Positions 23,801 through 31,701 are shown, counted from the stretch's first letter. The stretch is 35,207 nucleotides of DNA from JBCBEX01 sp038528235 (GCA_038528235.1 JBCBEX010000042.1:1-35207), one strand, 5' to 3'. Numbers and translations: made by a program. The notes: generated by a model not told the origin, from the sequence alone.

Positions 23801-25213
23801 GGCGAGCACCCCGGCCAGCAGCGCCGCGAACGCGAGAAGCGTGAGCGGCTCCGGCATGGGGCCGCTGCGCTCGAAGTAGTCCAGCGTCGCATCGCGGAGC
23901 ACGAAGCGCACGCCGAGCGCCACGAGCAGCAGGAGCCCGCCCCCGAGCGACGCGAGCCCCATGCCCGCCAGCAGGCTTCGCAGTCCAGAACGGGAGTGCA
24001 CCGTCGCGTACTCCAACCGCCGGCCAAGACGGAGCGCGAGGTCGAGCACGGCCAGGGCGATCAAGACGGCCGCAGCGGAGGTGACGAGCAGGTCGCCGAG
24101 CGTTCGGGCGAGTCCAGCGCCCAAGTCGGAGGCGAGATAGGCGGGGTCGAAGAGTGCGTCGAAGGTCGGCGTGGTCCGCATCCAGAGTGCGGGCGCGTCG
24201 GCGGCGAGGAGGCCGTAGCGGGCCGCCACGAACGCCACGGTGCAGGCTGTCAGCGACACCACGCCGCGCCACCAGGCCGCCCAGGTGCGCTCGTCCTGCG
24301 CGTGCCGCAGCACCAGGCCGTGCGCCTGCCACATCCCCGCCACGATCCAGCCGAGCAGCACCACCACCCAGAACACCTCCACCGCGTGCCACCGCGCCGC
24401 CGCCGCCGACAGCAACACGTCCGCCGAGGGCTCGGCCACGGCTAGGCGCGCCAGCGGCGTCCCGTCGCTGCCCCGCAGCAGGACCCCCTGATCCATCGCC
24501 ACGAGCGTCTCGGGACGATCGAACGCCACCGCGAAGGGCAGGCCCGCCGCCTCGCGCCAGACGTCGGTGACGCTGTAGTCCTGGAGGTAGCGGTTGCGGA
24601 CCGGCACCCGCTGCTCCACGAGCCGCATCACCCGGACGGCCCCGAGCGTGTCGAGGCCGCTCCGCACGGGCTCCCAGACCACCAGCGCACGCCTCGCCAC
24701 GCCGTCGTTTACGATGCCCGTCCGCCGCCCCCGCAGCCACGTCGAGTCCTCGGCCGCCGAGCCGAGCGGCAGGCTGAAGCCCTGCCACCCGATCAGCTCC
24801 TGCGTGGGCGTGTACACCTCGACGGCGAGGCGCTCGCCGAGGGCGAGGCCGCCGAGGTAGCGATACATCGCGTCGGTGTCGGCTTCGGGCGTGGCCGTCG
24901 GGGCGCGGCCCACTGCTGCCCGCAGGCCTGCCTGGACGGCGGCGGCTCGCGCCACCCGCTGCGCAAGGTCGCCTTGCTGCGCTTCCAGCACGGCCAGCCG
25001 GCGGGCTGCCGAGCGCTCCAGCGCGGAGACGGTCTGCGTGGCCTCGCGCGCGGCGTCGGCGGCAATCGCCCGGAGCGATGCCTGCTCGGCCACCCACGTC
25101 CCCCCTAGCACGCCAAGCAGCAACAGCCCGCCCAGCACCAGCCGACGCCCCAGCGCCGAGGCCGTCAGGCTTTCGGACAAAGGACGCGCAGAAGCCGAAG
25201 AGGAAACAGCCAT
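20798..25213 (-). CDS. Very large NtrY-like sensor histidine kinase
   Basis: The 1471-residue membrane kinase has an N-terminal transmembrane helix (about 25-41) and a periplasmic part. A block of about ten further hydrophobic segments (roughly 275-600) follows, then a second extracytoplasmic domain, and a helix leading into a HAMP linker (TNRLTRPFQQLREGLRAIGEG). HisKA has the phospho-acceptor His 1200 in VAHEIKNPLTPMKLSV. The ATPase domain shows the N-box NLLKNALQAM (about 1319-1328), D-box VTDTGLGIP (Asp 1359) and G2-box GMGLGLAIV. The C-terminal 50 residues are acidic and disordered. NtrY-type kinases are usually 600-800 residues, so this one is about twice the size. No response regulator is adjacent. 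ATG 25213 is preferred over GTG 25234. It overlaps the convergent acuI-like gene. Confidence 0.93.
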   Translation of the reverse strand: MAVSSSASARPLSESLTASALGRRLVLGGLLLLGVLGGTWVAEQASLRAIAADAAREATQTVSALERSAARRLAVLEAQQGDLAQRVARAAAVQAGLRAAVGRAPTATPEADTDAMYRYLGGLALGERLAVEVYTPTQELIGWQGFSLPLGSAAEDSTWLRGRRTGIVNDGVARRALVVWEPVRSGLDTLGAVRVMRLVEQRVPVRNRYLQDYSVTDVWREAAGLPFAVAFDRPETLVAMDQGVLLRGSDGTPLARLAVAEPSADVLLSAAAARWHAVEVFWVVVLLGWIVAGMWQAHGLVLRHAQDERTWAAWWRGVVSLTACTVAFVAARYGLLAADAPALWMRTTPTFDALFDPAYLASDLGAGLARTLGDLLVTSAAAVLIALAVLDLALRLGRRLEYATVHSRSGLRSLLAGMGLASLGGGLLLLVALGVRFVLRDATLDYFERSGPMPEPLTLLAFAALLAGVLACVLVLAALLRFAGAWLGRGETRGRYRAVFLMGTGGAVVIALGYSTGTVSELLPVEALALFLVASFALAAYLRRTRFGWATLLSLRVLPLAVLVLSMLAYPLLYQADETLRRERMVEAAYGFRSGQDPRVVLALEQVLADARANPALQRALAEAAPGVVDPDSLDPEPTIPTPVIPADSLLDDPDAPAVPRMSRRALMRQRLDSLATDLVTGSLLSALGDYTVAVELRSPVSRRFREGRTLGRFEETSPVPLRRSRGSDPLRFGALRQTYVDAGEIGFFVQHTLAQDRRGVYRYAGVGPVRVGDDDEPAGWLLIRAEPKPARYVSETPFPRVLVPAGLFEEDEAAFSFAEYQDDVLARTRGALGGPLALDPALRAELTQTRMMWRDESVEERPTLVYYWVPGGSDATVIAVRAPALVLYDHLYNLLRLALSGLPFALGAWVFGVVLRWRAGLFPPRKTRFRDKVLNRFLLVGVAGVIVAGLVGQRVIVEQNRQATQDRLQQRLQRVEAAIQDLALDDPTLADAPMTRLLEAVRPDVLGQRLGLDVNLYRGPLLSASSRSQLVRQNLIDRRLPMPVYAALFVDGQRFAFGEDQIGTYTYTTGYKAIANERGQPIGVIAVPTLPEQLTIEEEQARIVAYLFGTLLVLSLAMVLITVLLTNRLTRPFQQLREGLRAIGEGQEAEPLPVEERDEVGELVESFNTMQRQLVESRRQLAAQERELAWREMARQVAHEIKNPLTPMKLSVQHLRRAYQPGDERFTDARFEGLLDRTSGTLIEQIDALSRIASEFASFARLPRRRIERVDLSAVVREAAAAIRDEAAGLARAEIRLALHEAPLWVEADREELRRVYINLLKNALQAMPEERPDDAPPDHITVRTERRRRRAWSAVTDTGLGIPEDVQPRIFTPNFSTKNSGMGLGLAIVKKAIEDLGGTIRFETEAEAGTTFFLDLPLSDEEHPLSEEERDEEHRTQDSATPAEGAASGDGAVLDATPKREPPNPASSR

Positions 25214-25356
25214 AGCTACCGGCTGAGAGGGCACATCGTCAGAGCGGACCTGCAGAGCAGATCAAGGAGGAGCCACCAACACGAGGTCGTGCAGGCCGCG
25301 GCCCCAATATCGCGCATCCTCGCCGCCTCCCCGGTGCTGTTTCTCTCCTGCAGGGC

Positions 25357-25839
25357 CTATTTCGCCCCCGCGACCGTATCGGCGGTCCGGTCGAGGCGTA
25401 CGGCGCGGACCTCCCAGGCATCCGCCCGCCAGCGCAAACGCACCGCCACACGGCAGCGACCGCCGCCAAGCTCCTCATACTGCCCCAGCAGCGTGCGGGT
25501 ATTCTCGCCAATGGACTGGTCGCGGAACGAGACCGACTCAGGCGGATAGCGCCGGAAGAAGTCGCGCATCACGAAGAGCGCCTGCGTCCGGCTGTAGAAC
25601 GACGCGCGTCCGAAGATCGAGAGTTCGAGGCGCGGGGCGGCGCTCTCCAGCAACGCCTCAGCGTTGCCGTCGCCAAAGGCCGCCTCGAAATGTGGGACGA
25701 GCAACGTGTCGGTGCCGGAGTGCTGCACCCTCAAATCAGACAGGGTGCCGCTAGCCGCCGCCGTATGCCCCAGCCCCAGCGTACTCACAAGCCCCACCAG
25801 GACCGCTGCGAGTGCGCACCACACACTCGGCACTCGCAT
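25357..25839 (-). CDS. Secreted DUF4783 protein
   Basis: The 160-residue protein starts at ATG 25839 with a signal peptide (MRVPSVWCALAAVLVGLVST, cleavage near AAASG). The mature part matches DUF4783, a small NTF2-like family found mainly in Bacteroidota: FEAAFGDGNAEALLE, RLELSIFGRASFYSRTQALFVM, then RDFFRRYPPESVSFRDQSIGE, and a closing strand RCRVAVRLRWRADAWEVRAVRLD. Its role is unknown; it is probably periplasmic. It lies between mutS2 (upstream on the same strand, 228 bp gap) and the sensor kinase, from which it is separated by 143 bp. In-frame starts at 25869 and 25911 precede the signal peptide and are rejected. Confidence 0.83.
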   Translation of the reverse strand: MRVPSVWCALAAVLVGLVSTLGLGHTAAASGTLSDLRVQHSGTDTLLVPHFEAAFGDGNAEALLESAAPRLELSIFGRASFYSRTQALFVMRDFFRRYPPESVSFRDQSIGENTRTLLGQYEELGGGRCRVAVRLRWRADAWEVRAVRLDRTADTVAGAK

Positions 25840-26067
25840 GGGGGAATGGCTCGGCGACGTGACAGACATGGACAGCAGTGCAGTAGAGGGGAAGAGTCTG
25901 CCTCGCGACAAAAAGCACGCCTATTTCCGGAGGCCGCGTGCACGGCTTCTACGCTCAGTTGGCACGCCCCGTCGCTCGCAACGGCTGTGCAGCGAAGCAG
26001 ACGCCGCTATCCAAGCGGCTGCACACTGGGGCGCGCTGCACCCCCCTCGCAGCCAGACATACCCGTG

Positions 26068-28581
26068 CTAGCCGAGTTCGACGACCGTAACGCCTGCGCC
26101 ACCCTGGTTCCACGCAGCCTCGCGCACGTCGGTCACGTCGCGGCGCTGCTGGAGGTGCCGCTGAATGGCGATGCGCAGCGCCCCCGTGCCTTTGCCATGG
26201 AGCACCTCCACGCTGGGCAACCCAGCCGCGAGCGCCTCGTCCACCAGCCGGTCGACCTCAGGGAGCGCTTCCTCCACCCGTTGCCCACGTAGGTCAATGC
26301 GCGTGCGAGCGTGGATCGCCGGGAGGTCGGCCCCAGCCCCGTTGCCTTGTGACTTGGGAGCCCGCACCTCGACGCGCTGCTCACGCGGGCCGCCGACCTT
26401 CGTGAGCCGCTTCGTCTTGACGCGCGTCTTGAGCGCGCCGAGCGCCACGAGCGCCTCGTTGTGCCCGAGTTCGAGCACCTCGCCCACGGCCCCCGCCCCG
26501 TCGATGCGCACCTGGTCGCCCTCTCGGATCGGCCCAGCTATGGCGGGCGGCGCGTCCTTCTTCTGCGTGCGCCGCTTGCGGGTGCGCTGCCGCTGCTCGA
26601 CCTGCTGCTGCTTCTTACGGACGGTGCGCTTGAGCTTCTCGATGTCCGCGCGGACCTCCTTCGTGGTCTCCTTCTCGGCTTCGGCCTCCTTGATCTTGCG
26701 GACGGCCCGCTCGATGCGCGCGTTAGCGTCCTTGACGATCTGGTCGGCCTGGGCGATGGCCTCGGCGCGGTACGCGTCCTTGCGCGCGCGGAGTTGTTCG
26801 AGGAGGTCGTCGTATTTCTTGCGCACCGACTCTGCCTCTCTTGCGCGCGTCTCGGCTTCCTCGACGCGCGACTCGGCCTCCTGGGCCCGCGCCTCGAACG
26901 TGGCAATGAGGTCTTCGAGCGACGCCTTACCCTCGCCGACGAGCGAACGCGCCCGCCCAATCGTCTCGCCGTCGAGTCCCACCCGTGCGGCGATGTCGAA
27001 GGCGTAGGACGAGCCCGGGATGCCCGCCTGAAAGCGATACGTCGGGGCCAGCGTCGCGCGGTCGAACTGCATCGAGCCGTTCTCGACGCCCGGCGTGTTG
27101 TGCGCAAACGCCTTCAGCGTGCCGTGGTGCGTGGTCGCGATGGTGCGCGCGCCGCGTTCGTGCAGCCCTTCGAGGACCGCCTGCGCGAGCGCGCCGCCCT
27201 CGGCGGGGTCGGTGCCCGTCCCCGCCTCGTCGATGAGGACGAGCGAGCGCGGCCCGGCATCCTTTAGCATCGTGCGAATGTTGGTGAGGTGCGAGGTGAA
27301 CGTCGAGAGGTCCTCCTCCATCGACTGCTGGTCGCCGATGTCTACATAGAGGCGGTCGAGGAGCGGGAAACTGCTGCCGGCGTCGCACGGGACGGGCAGG
27401 CCGTGGGCCACCATGAGCGCAAGCACGCCGACGGTCTTCATCGCCACCGACTTGCCGCCCGCGTTGGGGCCGGTGATGACGAGCGTGTGGTAGGCCGTCC
27501 CTCCCTTGCTCGGATCGCCTTCGAGTGGATCGCCGAGGTTGAGGTCGAGCGGAACGACGGCGCGCGGTTCGATGGCAGCTTTCTCGGCGGCGGTCTCCGC
27601 GTTCTGGCGCTTCCGGGCGGCCTCGTTCTGGAAGTGCAGCAGCAGGACGGGGTTGCGCCCGCGCACGATGCGGAGGTGGCCGTCGTCGTTGAGCGAGGGA
27701 ACGAGCGCGCCGAGGTCGTTCGCGAGCCGCCCGCGTGCGGCGTAGGCGTCCAGCTGCGCGTAGGCGTCGAGGCTCGGGGCGAGGTCTTGGCGGCGGCTGC
27801 GGAGGTGGGCCGTCGCCTCGCGGAGGATGCGCTCGATCTCGCGGCGGCGGGCCGCTTCGAGTTCGCGGACCTCGTTGTTCAAGTCGAGGGCAGCGGCGGG
27901 CTCGATGTAGACGGTCTGGCCCGAGGCGGAGACGTCGTGGACGAAGCCCTGCACCTTGCGCTTGGCCTCGGCGCGGACCGGGATCACGGCGCGTCCGCCC
28001 CGGATCGTCGGCTGGTCCTCGGTGGCGTAGCCCTTCGCCACGGCGTCGCGGAGCGCCTTCAGCACGCTGTTACGAAGCTGCTCGCTGCGGGCGTTGATCT
28101 GCCGCGTGAGCTTCTGCAGCTCGGCCGAGGCGTCGTCGCGGAGCTGCCCGCGCTCGTCTAAGATTTTGGCGAGGTGCGTCTCCAACTCCTTCTGCGGGAC
28201 GATGCCTTCGGCGACCACCCACAGGTCGGGATACTTCGCCTTTCGCGTCCGCAGGTACCCATGCAGCCGCCGCAACGTGACGAGCGCGTTGAGGGCGAGC
28301 GACAAGTCCTCAGCGTCCACGACGGCTCCCTTCGGCGCGATGCGTCTCAGGAGCGGGCGCAGGTCGGCCACGCCCGCCATCGGCAGCGGATCGTCGAAGC
28401 CGAGCACGTCCTGCATCTGCCCGACACGCGTGAGTTCCTGCTCCACCCAGGCGCGGTCCGACGACGGCGCGAGGTCAGCAAGCACGGCGCGGCCTAGCTC
28501 CGACTGCGCGTACCCGTCGAGGCGGGCGCGGAGCATGTCGAAGCCGAGGCGGTCGGCAGCGTCGGGGGGATACAGGTGCAC
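26068..28581 (-). CDS. mutS2: MutS2 (ribosome-collision / recombination ATPase)
   Basis: The 837-residue protein has the MutS2 arrangement. A core/lever region (1-340) is followed by ATPase Walker A GPNAGGKS (371-378), the STFTSHLTNI segment (426-435), Walker B SLVLIDEAGTGTDP (446-459) and the His switch TTHHGTLKAF. A long charged coiled coil (about 555-680) leads to a KOW-like segment (GDQVRIDGAGAVGEVLEL) and a C-terminal Smr nuclease domain (about 760-837). The Smr domain shows RIDLRGQRVEEALPEVDRL and VEVLHGKGTGALR. Family work links it to suppressing recombination and to rescue of collided ribosomes. The start is GTG 28581; no ribosome binding site is visible. The upstream intergenic space is filled with dispersed palindromic elements. 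Confidence 0.95.
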   Translation of the reverse strand: MHLYPPDAADRLGFDMLRARLDGYAQSELGRAVLADLAPSSDRAWVEQELTRVGQMQDVLGFDDPLPMAGVADLRPLLRRIAPKGAVVDAEDLSLALNALVTLRRLHGYLRTRKAKYPDLWVVAEGIVPQKELETHLAKILDERGQLRDDASAELQKLTRQINARSEQLRNSVLKALRDAVAKGYATEDQPTIRGGRAVIPVRAEAKRKVQGFVHDVSASGQTVYIEPAAALDLNNEVRELEAARRREIERILREATAHLRSRRQDLAPSLDAYAQLDAYAARGRLANDLGALVPSLNDDGHLRIVRGRNPVLLLHFQNEAARKRQNAETAAEKAAIEPRAVVPLDLNLGDPLEGDPSKGGTAYHTLVITGPNAGGKSVAMKTVGVLALMVAHGLPVPCDAGSSFPLLDRLYVDIGDQQSMEEDLSTFTSHLTNIRTMLKDAGPRSLVLIDEAGTGTDPAEGGALAQAVLEGLHERGARTIATTHHGTLKAFAHNTPGVENGSMQFDRATLAPTYRFQAGIPGSSYAFDIAARVGLDGETIGRARSLVGEGKASLEDLIATFEARAQEAESRVEEAETRAREAESVRKKYDDLLEQLRARKDAYRAEAIAQADQIVKDANARIERAVRKIKEAEAEKETTKEVRADIEKLKRTVRKKQQQVEQRQRTRKRRTQKKDAPPAIAGPIREGDQVRIDGAGAVGEVLELGHNEALVALGALKTRVKTKRLTKVGGPREQRVEVRAPKSQGNGAGADLPAIHARTRIDLRGQRVEEALPEVDRLVDEALAAGLPSVEVLHGKGTGALRIAIQRHLQQRRDVTDVREAAWNQGGAGVTVVELG

Positions 28582-28612
28582 GGTGCGGTTCGTCGGTAAA
28601 CGGTGGTTCGGG

Positions 28613-28701
28613 CACCCCCTGTTCTCGCTTCGCTCGAACTGTCCCCCTCACGCGTGAGGGGGACAGCTTGGCCGCCGTTCAGGCGTGTCAAGCGGGGGGT
28701 G
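28613..28701. repeat. Palindromic element, copy A
   Basis: The core at 28639-28666 is a perfect 28-bp palindrome (arms CTGTCCCCCTCACG / CGTGAGGGGGACAG). Shorter outer inverted arms CACCCCC (28613-28619) and GGGGGTG (28695-28701) bound the element. A copy with the same arms except at the centre (GC versus CG) lies at 34914-34943. There is no coding content. As RNA it would fold into a long hairpin. Confidence 0.85.
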
Positions 28702-28759
28702 AGGGTGGGCAGGCTCCGTTAACCGACGAAGGAAGTGCTGGGTTGCGACGTTCCCACCT

Positions 28760-28930
28760 TGTCATCCTGAGCAGAACCCGCGAAGCGGATGAAGTCGAAG
28801 AGCCTGCCCTCGCGAACGCAGGGGGTTCTTATGTCCGTCTCTATGCTCTGACTAGAGCTAAAACGCTGAGACGTGAATACTTTACTGCGTGAACCTGCGG
28901 TTTGACTCGCTACGCTCGCTCAGGATGACA
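28760..28930. repeat. MITE-like element with 13-bp terminal inverted repeats, copy A
   Basis: TGTCATCCTGAGC (28760-28772) is repeated in inverted orientation as GCTCAGGATGACA (28918-28930), bounding 171 bp of non-coding sequence. The right terminal 27 bp (28904-28930) match 34801-34827 at 24 of 27 positions. No target-site duplication or transposase is visible. It could be a non-autonomous mobile element or an inverted pair of a shorter dispersed repeat. Confidence 0.7.
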
Positions 28931-29028
28931 CGGTAAAGCTGTTGAGCTAGGCCGACTTGCCTGTGAAGCGACTTGCTTGTGAAGCACTGCCTACTGGCGC
29001 ACCGTCCACCGCAACACTGGCACACCGG

Positions 29029-30027
29029 CTACCCGATCGTACTGTGGTCGCCGATGTTAGCCGCGCCCGCGAAGCCGTGCACGTGGGCGTAGTGGCCCAC
29101 GACCGAGTCGTCGAGCGAGGAGCCTGCGACGTGGGCCTCGCCGAAGACGATGGTGTTCTTGACGACTGAGCCTTCGACGACTGCGCCGCCGTGGATGGCC
29201 ACGTACGGCCCGACGGTCGAGCCACGCACGACGGCGTCGGGGCCGATGTAGACGGGCTCGATGACCACGCAGTCCTCGACGGTACCCGCCTTCTCGGCAC
29301 TCTGCTCTTTGTCGAGGATGACCTTCGAGGTGTCTTTGATCGCCGGGATCGTCCCGCAGTCGAGCCACTCGGTGACGGAGGCCGTCTTGAAGACCTGGCC
29401 GTTCTTGAGCATCCGGTCGAGGGCGTCCGTGAGCTGGTACTCGCTGCCGTGGCCGGTGATGTTGTCCTCGATGATGCCGTCGATCTCGCGCTTGAGGGCC
29501 GCGCCTTCCTTGATGTAGTAGATGCCGATGATGGCGTCGTTCGAGATCGGTTCGGAGGGCTTCTCGACGAAGTCGGTGATCTCGCCCGCGCCGTTCTTCA
29601 CGACGACGCCGAAGCGGCTGGGGTCGTCCACGTGTTTGACCCACAGGACGGCGTCCGCGTCGAGGTCGGGCGTCTCGTCCATGTAGAAGAGCGTGTCGGC
29701 GAAGACGATGATCACCTCGCCGGCGAGGTGGTCGTGCGCCATCTGGACGGCGTGCGCGGTGCCGAGGGCCTTGGCCTGCACACCGAAGTGCGGGACGATG
29801 CCGTGGCGCTCGGAGATATCGGAAAGCTGCGCGCGGACGGCGTCGCCGAAGTCGGGGCCGAGGATGAACACGGCCTCGGTGATCGGCGTCGGGAGCGTGG
29901 CAGCGAACGTGTCGACGATGCGTTCGACCATCGTGGTGCCCGCGACCGGGAGCAGCGGCTTGGGCGTGACGTGCGTGTGCGGGCGGAGCCGGGTCCCGCG
30001 ACCGGCCATCGGAATGATGAGCTTCAT
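29029..30027 (-). CDS. Sugar-nucleotide pyrophosphorylase with left-handed beta-helix tail
   Basis: The 332-residue enzyme carries the nucleotidyltransferase signature MKLIIPMAGRGTRLRPHTHV followed by TPKPLLPVAG (residues 1-30). ALGTAHAVQMA, VIIVFADTLF with the metal-binding Asp, and FGVVVKNGAGEITDFVEKP follow. Residues about 255-332 contain hexapeptide-type repeats (CVVIEPVYIGPDAVVRGSTVGPYVAI in part), forming a left-handed beta-helix that commonly sets oligomerisation or a second activity. The enzyme activates a sugar 1-phosphate with NTP (glucose-1-phosphate thymidylyl- or uridylyltransferase type); the exact sugar and nucleotide are not determinable. ATG 30027 precedes the signature directly. 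It is divergent from the OmpA-like gene and probably transcribed alone. Confidence 0.9.
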   Translation of the reverse strand: MKLIIPMAGRGTRLRPHTHVTPKPLLPVAGTTMVERIVDTFAATLPTPITEAVFILGPDFGDAVRAQLSDISERHGIVPHFGVQAKALGTAHAVQMAHDHLAGEVIIVFADTLFYMDETPDLDADAVLWVKHVDDPSRFGVVVKNGAGEITDFVEKPSEPISNDAIIGIYYIKEGAALKREIDGIIEDNITGHGSEYQLTDALDRMLKNGQVFKTASVTEWLDCGTIPAIKDTSKVILDKEQSAEKAGTVEDCVVIEPVYIGPDAVVRGSTVGPYVAIHGGAVVEGSVVKNTIVFGEAHVAGSSLDDSVVGHYAHVHGFAGAANIGDHSTIG

Positions 30028-30357
30028 GGGGTGCGTGTCGAGTGTGCGGAGGAGGTATGTCGGTTCGGTGGCGGGCGAACGGCCAAAAAGGTACGGATAC
30101 CGCGTCCCGGCGGTCATTACGCAGGGGTAACGCCGCTGAGCGCCCACCATCCGCCCCGGTCGTGTCCTTCATCGAGGGCGCATCGCGGGGAACGCGCTCG
30201 CGGAATTGTCCCGAAATCGTCACGAGGGCCGCAGGCGCGTTACCCGGCCCGGAACTCGCTCGGCTTGCTGCTTGGTTGAATGAACCCGACCTTCCAGGGG
30301 GGCTACCCTACGCGGCGTCTCCCGCTCCACCACCTCTCCGACGTTCCGAACACGACC
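30028..30357. other. Divergent intergenic region
   Basis: This 330-bp region separates the pyrophosphorylase start (minus) from the OmpA-type lipoprotein start (plus) and must carry both promoters. A TACCTTTT on the minus strand near 30090 partly fits a -7 box but has no TTG at the right distance. I see no gene and no repeat. Confidence 0.5.
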
Positions 30358-31056
30358 ATGACTATGAACCTCCGACTCGTTCCGCTTCTGGCGCTTCTCC
30401 TGGCACTTCCCTTCGCTCTGACCGGCTGCGAGTCGATGAGCAACACCGGCAAGGGCGCCACCATCGGCGCGGGCGGCGGAGCCGTCGCCGGGGCCATCCT
30501 CGGTGAGATCCTCGGCGGCTCGCCCGCCAAGGGCGCCATCATCGGCGCGGCCGTCGGCGGCACGGCGGGCGCCGTCATCGGCAGCCGCATCGAGGAGCAA
30601 GCCGAGGAGCTCGACGAGGAGCTCGAAAACGCTTCCGTCGAGCCGATCATGAACCCGGACACGGGCGAGGCGACGGGCATCCAGCTCGTTTTTGACAACG
30701 CGCTCCTCTTCGACGTGGGGGCCTCTACGCTCCGCCCCGGCGTGCAGGCTGACCTGCGCGGCCTCGCCGCCTCGATGGTGCAGTACAGCGACCACGACGC
30801 CGTGATCGTCGGCCACGCCTCCACGGACGGTTCGGACGAGCTCAACCAGCGCCTTTCCGAGCAGCGCGCCACGGCGGTCCGCAGCTTCCTGATGAGCCAG
30901 GGCGTCGCCCCCGCGCGCCTGGAGGCGATGGGCCTCGGCGAGTCGCAGCCGCTGGCGGGCATCCCCGGCACCAGCCCGGAGAACCGCCGCGTCGAGATCG
31001 CGCTCTACCCGAATCCCAACTACGTCCAGCAGGTCCAGCAGCAGCAGGGCGGCTGA
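30358..31056 (+). CDS. OmpA-family outer-membrane lipoprotein (YiaD-like)
   Basis: The 232-residue protein has a lipoprotein signal ending in LTGCES (Cys near residue 25). A glycine-zipper region follows (GATIGAGGGAVAGAILGEILGG and GAIIGAAVGGTAGAVIGSR, about 35-80), then an acidic linker. The OmpA C-terminal peptidoglycan-binding domain (about 115-222) includes FDNALLFDVGASTLRPG, IVGHASTDGSDELNQRLSEQRA and PENRRVEIAL, with the Asp and Arg residues that hold diaminopimelate. This is the YiaD-like class that anchors the outer membrane to the cell wall. ATG 30358 or 30364 are both possible. A strong terminator follows at 31098-31136. Confidence 0.93.
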   Translation: MTMNLRLVPLLALLLALPFALTGCESMSNTGKGATIGAGGGAVAGAILGEILGGSPAKGAIIGAAVGGTAGAVIGSRIEEQAEELDEELENASVEPIMNPDTGEATGIQLVFDNALLFDVGASTLRPGVQADLRGLAASMVQYSDHDAVIVGHASTDGSDELNQRLSEQRATAVRSFLMSQGVAPARLEAMGLGESQPLAGIPGTSPENRRVEIALYPNPNYVQQVQQQQGG

Positions 31057-31097
31057 CCCCGACTCCCTAGCCACATCGCCCCGTAAGGCGATGTGCC

Positions 31098-31136
31098 AAG
31101 CGCCGCGCCGGCCCCCTCCCGGCGCGGCGCTTTTTT
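31098..31136 (+). terminator. Strong Rho-independent terminator after the OmpA-type gene
   Basis: A perfect 14-bp stem (31098-31111 with 31119-31132) containing GCGCCGCGCCGG is closed by a 7-nt loop and followed by a run of six T (31131-31136). It begins 41 bp after the stop codon. Confidence 0.95.
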
Positions 31137-31172
31137 GTACTCCCGTGTTTCAGAAACAATCACTCTATGGCC

Positions 31173-31246
31173 CTAGGTATACCGTTCATCATTTCTTACC
31201 TTAGGCACAAATCATTCAAAACGTTCAACTAAAGCGATATACCTAG
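31173..31246. promoter_or_regulatory. 9-bp inverted repeat in an AT-rich leader
   Basis: CTAGGTATA (31173-31181) is inverted as TATACCTAG (31238-31246), 56 bp apart, in an AT-rich stretch (31137-31275) just upstream of the small STAS-like gene. The stretch also carries AT-rich near-repeats around TTCAAAACGTTC (31215-31226). It may be a two-site operator or a remnant of a transferred segment. No consensus promoter was identified. Confidence 0.35.
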
Positions 31247-31293
31247 TGACAATTACGTAACGAATTCAGATTCTCACCCGCCCCCCTGAGCTT

Positions 31294-31701
31294 ATGTCGT
31301 TCACCTACCGGATCGACGCAACGCGGCACATGGTCTTTCTCCGCTACACCGATGTCGTGGACGGTGCCGAGCACACACGCGGCGTCGATGCGGTACTGGC
31401 CGACCCGGCGTGGACTCTCGGCTTCGACTGGCTCATCGACATGCAGAGCATCACAGCACTCATTCTGGCGCGCGAGGACCTCGACGCGATGCGCGCCCAC
31501 CGCCGCGCCCTCCATGATCCCTCGAGCGCGTCCCGCACGGCTCTCGTGATGCGCCCGCAGGACGAAGGCATCGCCGTGCTCTACGCGACGCTCGTCAAGC
31601 GCGACCTCCCGCCAGGCGTCAAGCGCGACGTGCAGGTCTTTCTCGTCTTCGAGGATGCCCTCGCCTGGCTGGACCTAGACAGCGCTCCCGCGATGGGGTA
31701 A
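31294..31701 (+). CDS. Small SpoIIAA/STAS-like protein of unknown function
   Basis: The 135-residue protein starts at ATG 31294. It has the alternating strand-helix layout of STAS/SpoIIAA-like domains: MSFTYRIDATRHMVFLRYTD, then LGFDWLIDMQSITALIL, ARTALV-type and VQVFLVFEDALAWLDL strands, separated by amphipathic helices. No phosphorylatable Ser in the canonical D-[FL]-S position is seen; the corresponding loop reads DMQSITAL, which contains one Ser. The family includes many uncharacterised bacterial proteins thought to bind nucleotides or partners. The GC-rich gene follows an AT-rich leader with an inverted repeat and is not in an operon with its neighbours. It converges with yidD 60 bp downstream. 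Confidence 0.6.
   Translation: MSFTYRIDATRHMVFLRYTDVVDGAEHTRGVDAVLADPAWTLGFDWLIDMQSITALILAREDLDAMRAHRRALHDPSSASRTALVMRPQDEGIAVLYATLVKRDLPPGVKRDVQVFLVFEDALAWLDLDSAPAMG

Larger units (their letters stand above)
28582..29028. other. Repeat-filled intergenic region upstream of mutS2
   Basis: This 447-bp space holds a palindromic element (28613-28701) and a second element with 13-bp inverted ends (28760-28930), and no credible gene. The mutS2 promoter must lie within it. The remainder (about 28931-29028) shows nothing recognisable. Confidence 0.7.

Noticed and set aside
23040..25097. 685-residue minus-strand frame within the sensor kinase
   Set aside because: It is a different frame of the kinase gene, Arg/Gly/Ala-rich, and has no recognisable domain.
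26003..26019. Hairpin GCCGCT-N5-AGCGGC downstream of mutS2
   Set aside because: Six-bp stem with no U-tract, so not supported as a terminator.
28760..28930. Complete insertion sequence
   Set aside because: The 171 bp between the inverted ends contain no transposase frame and no target-site duplication is visible.
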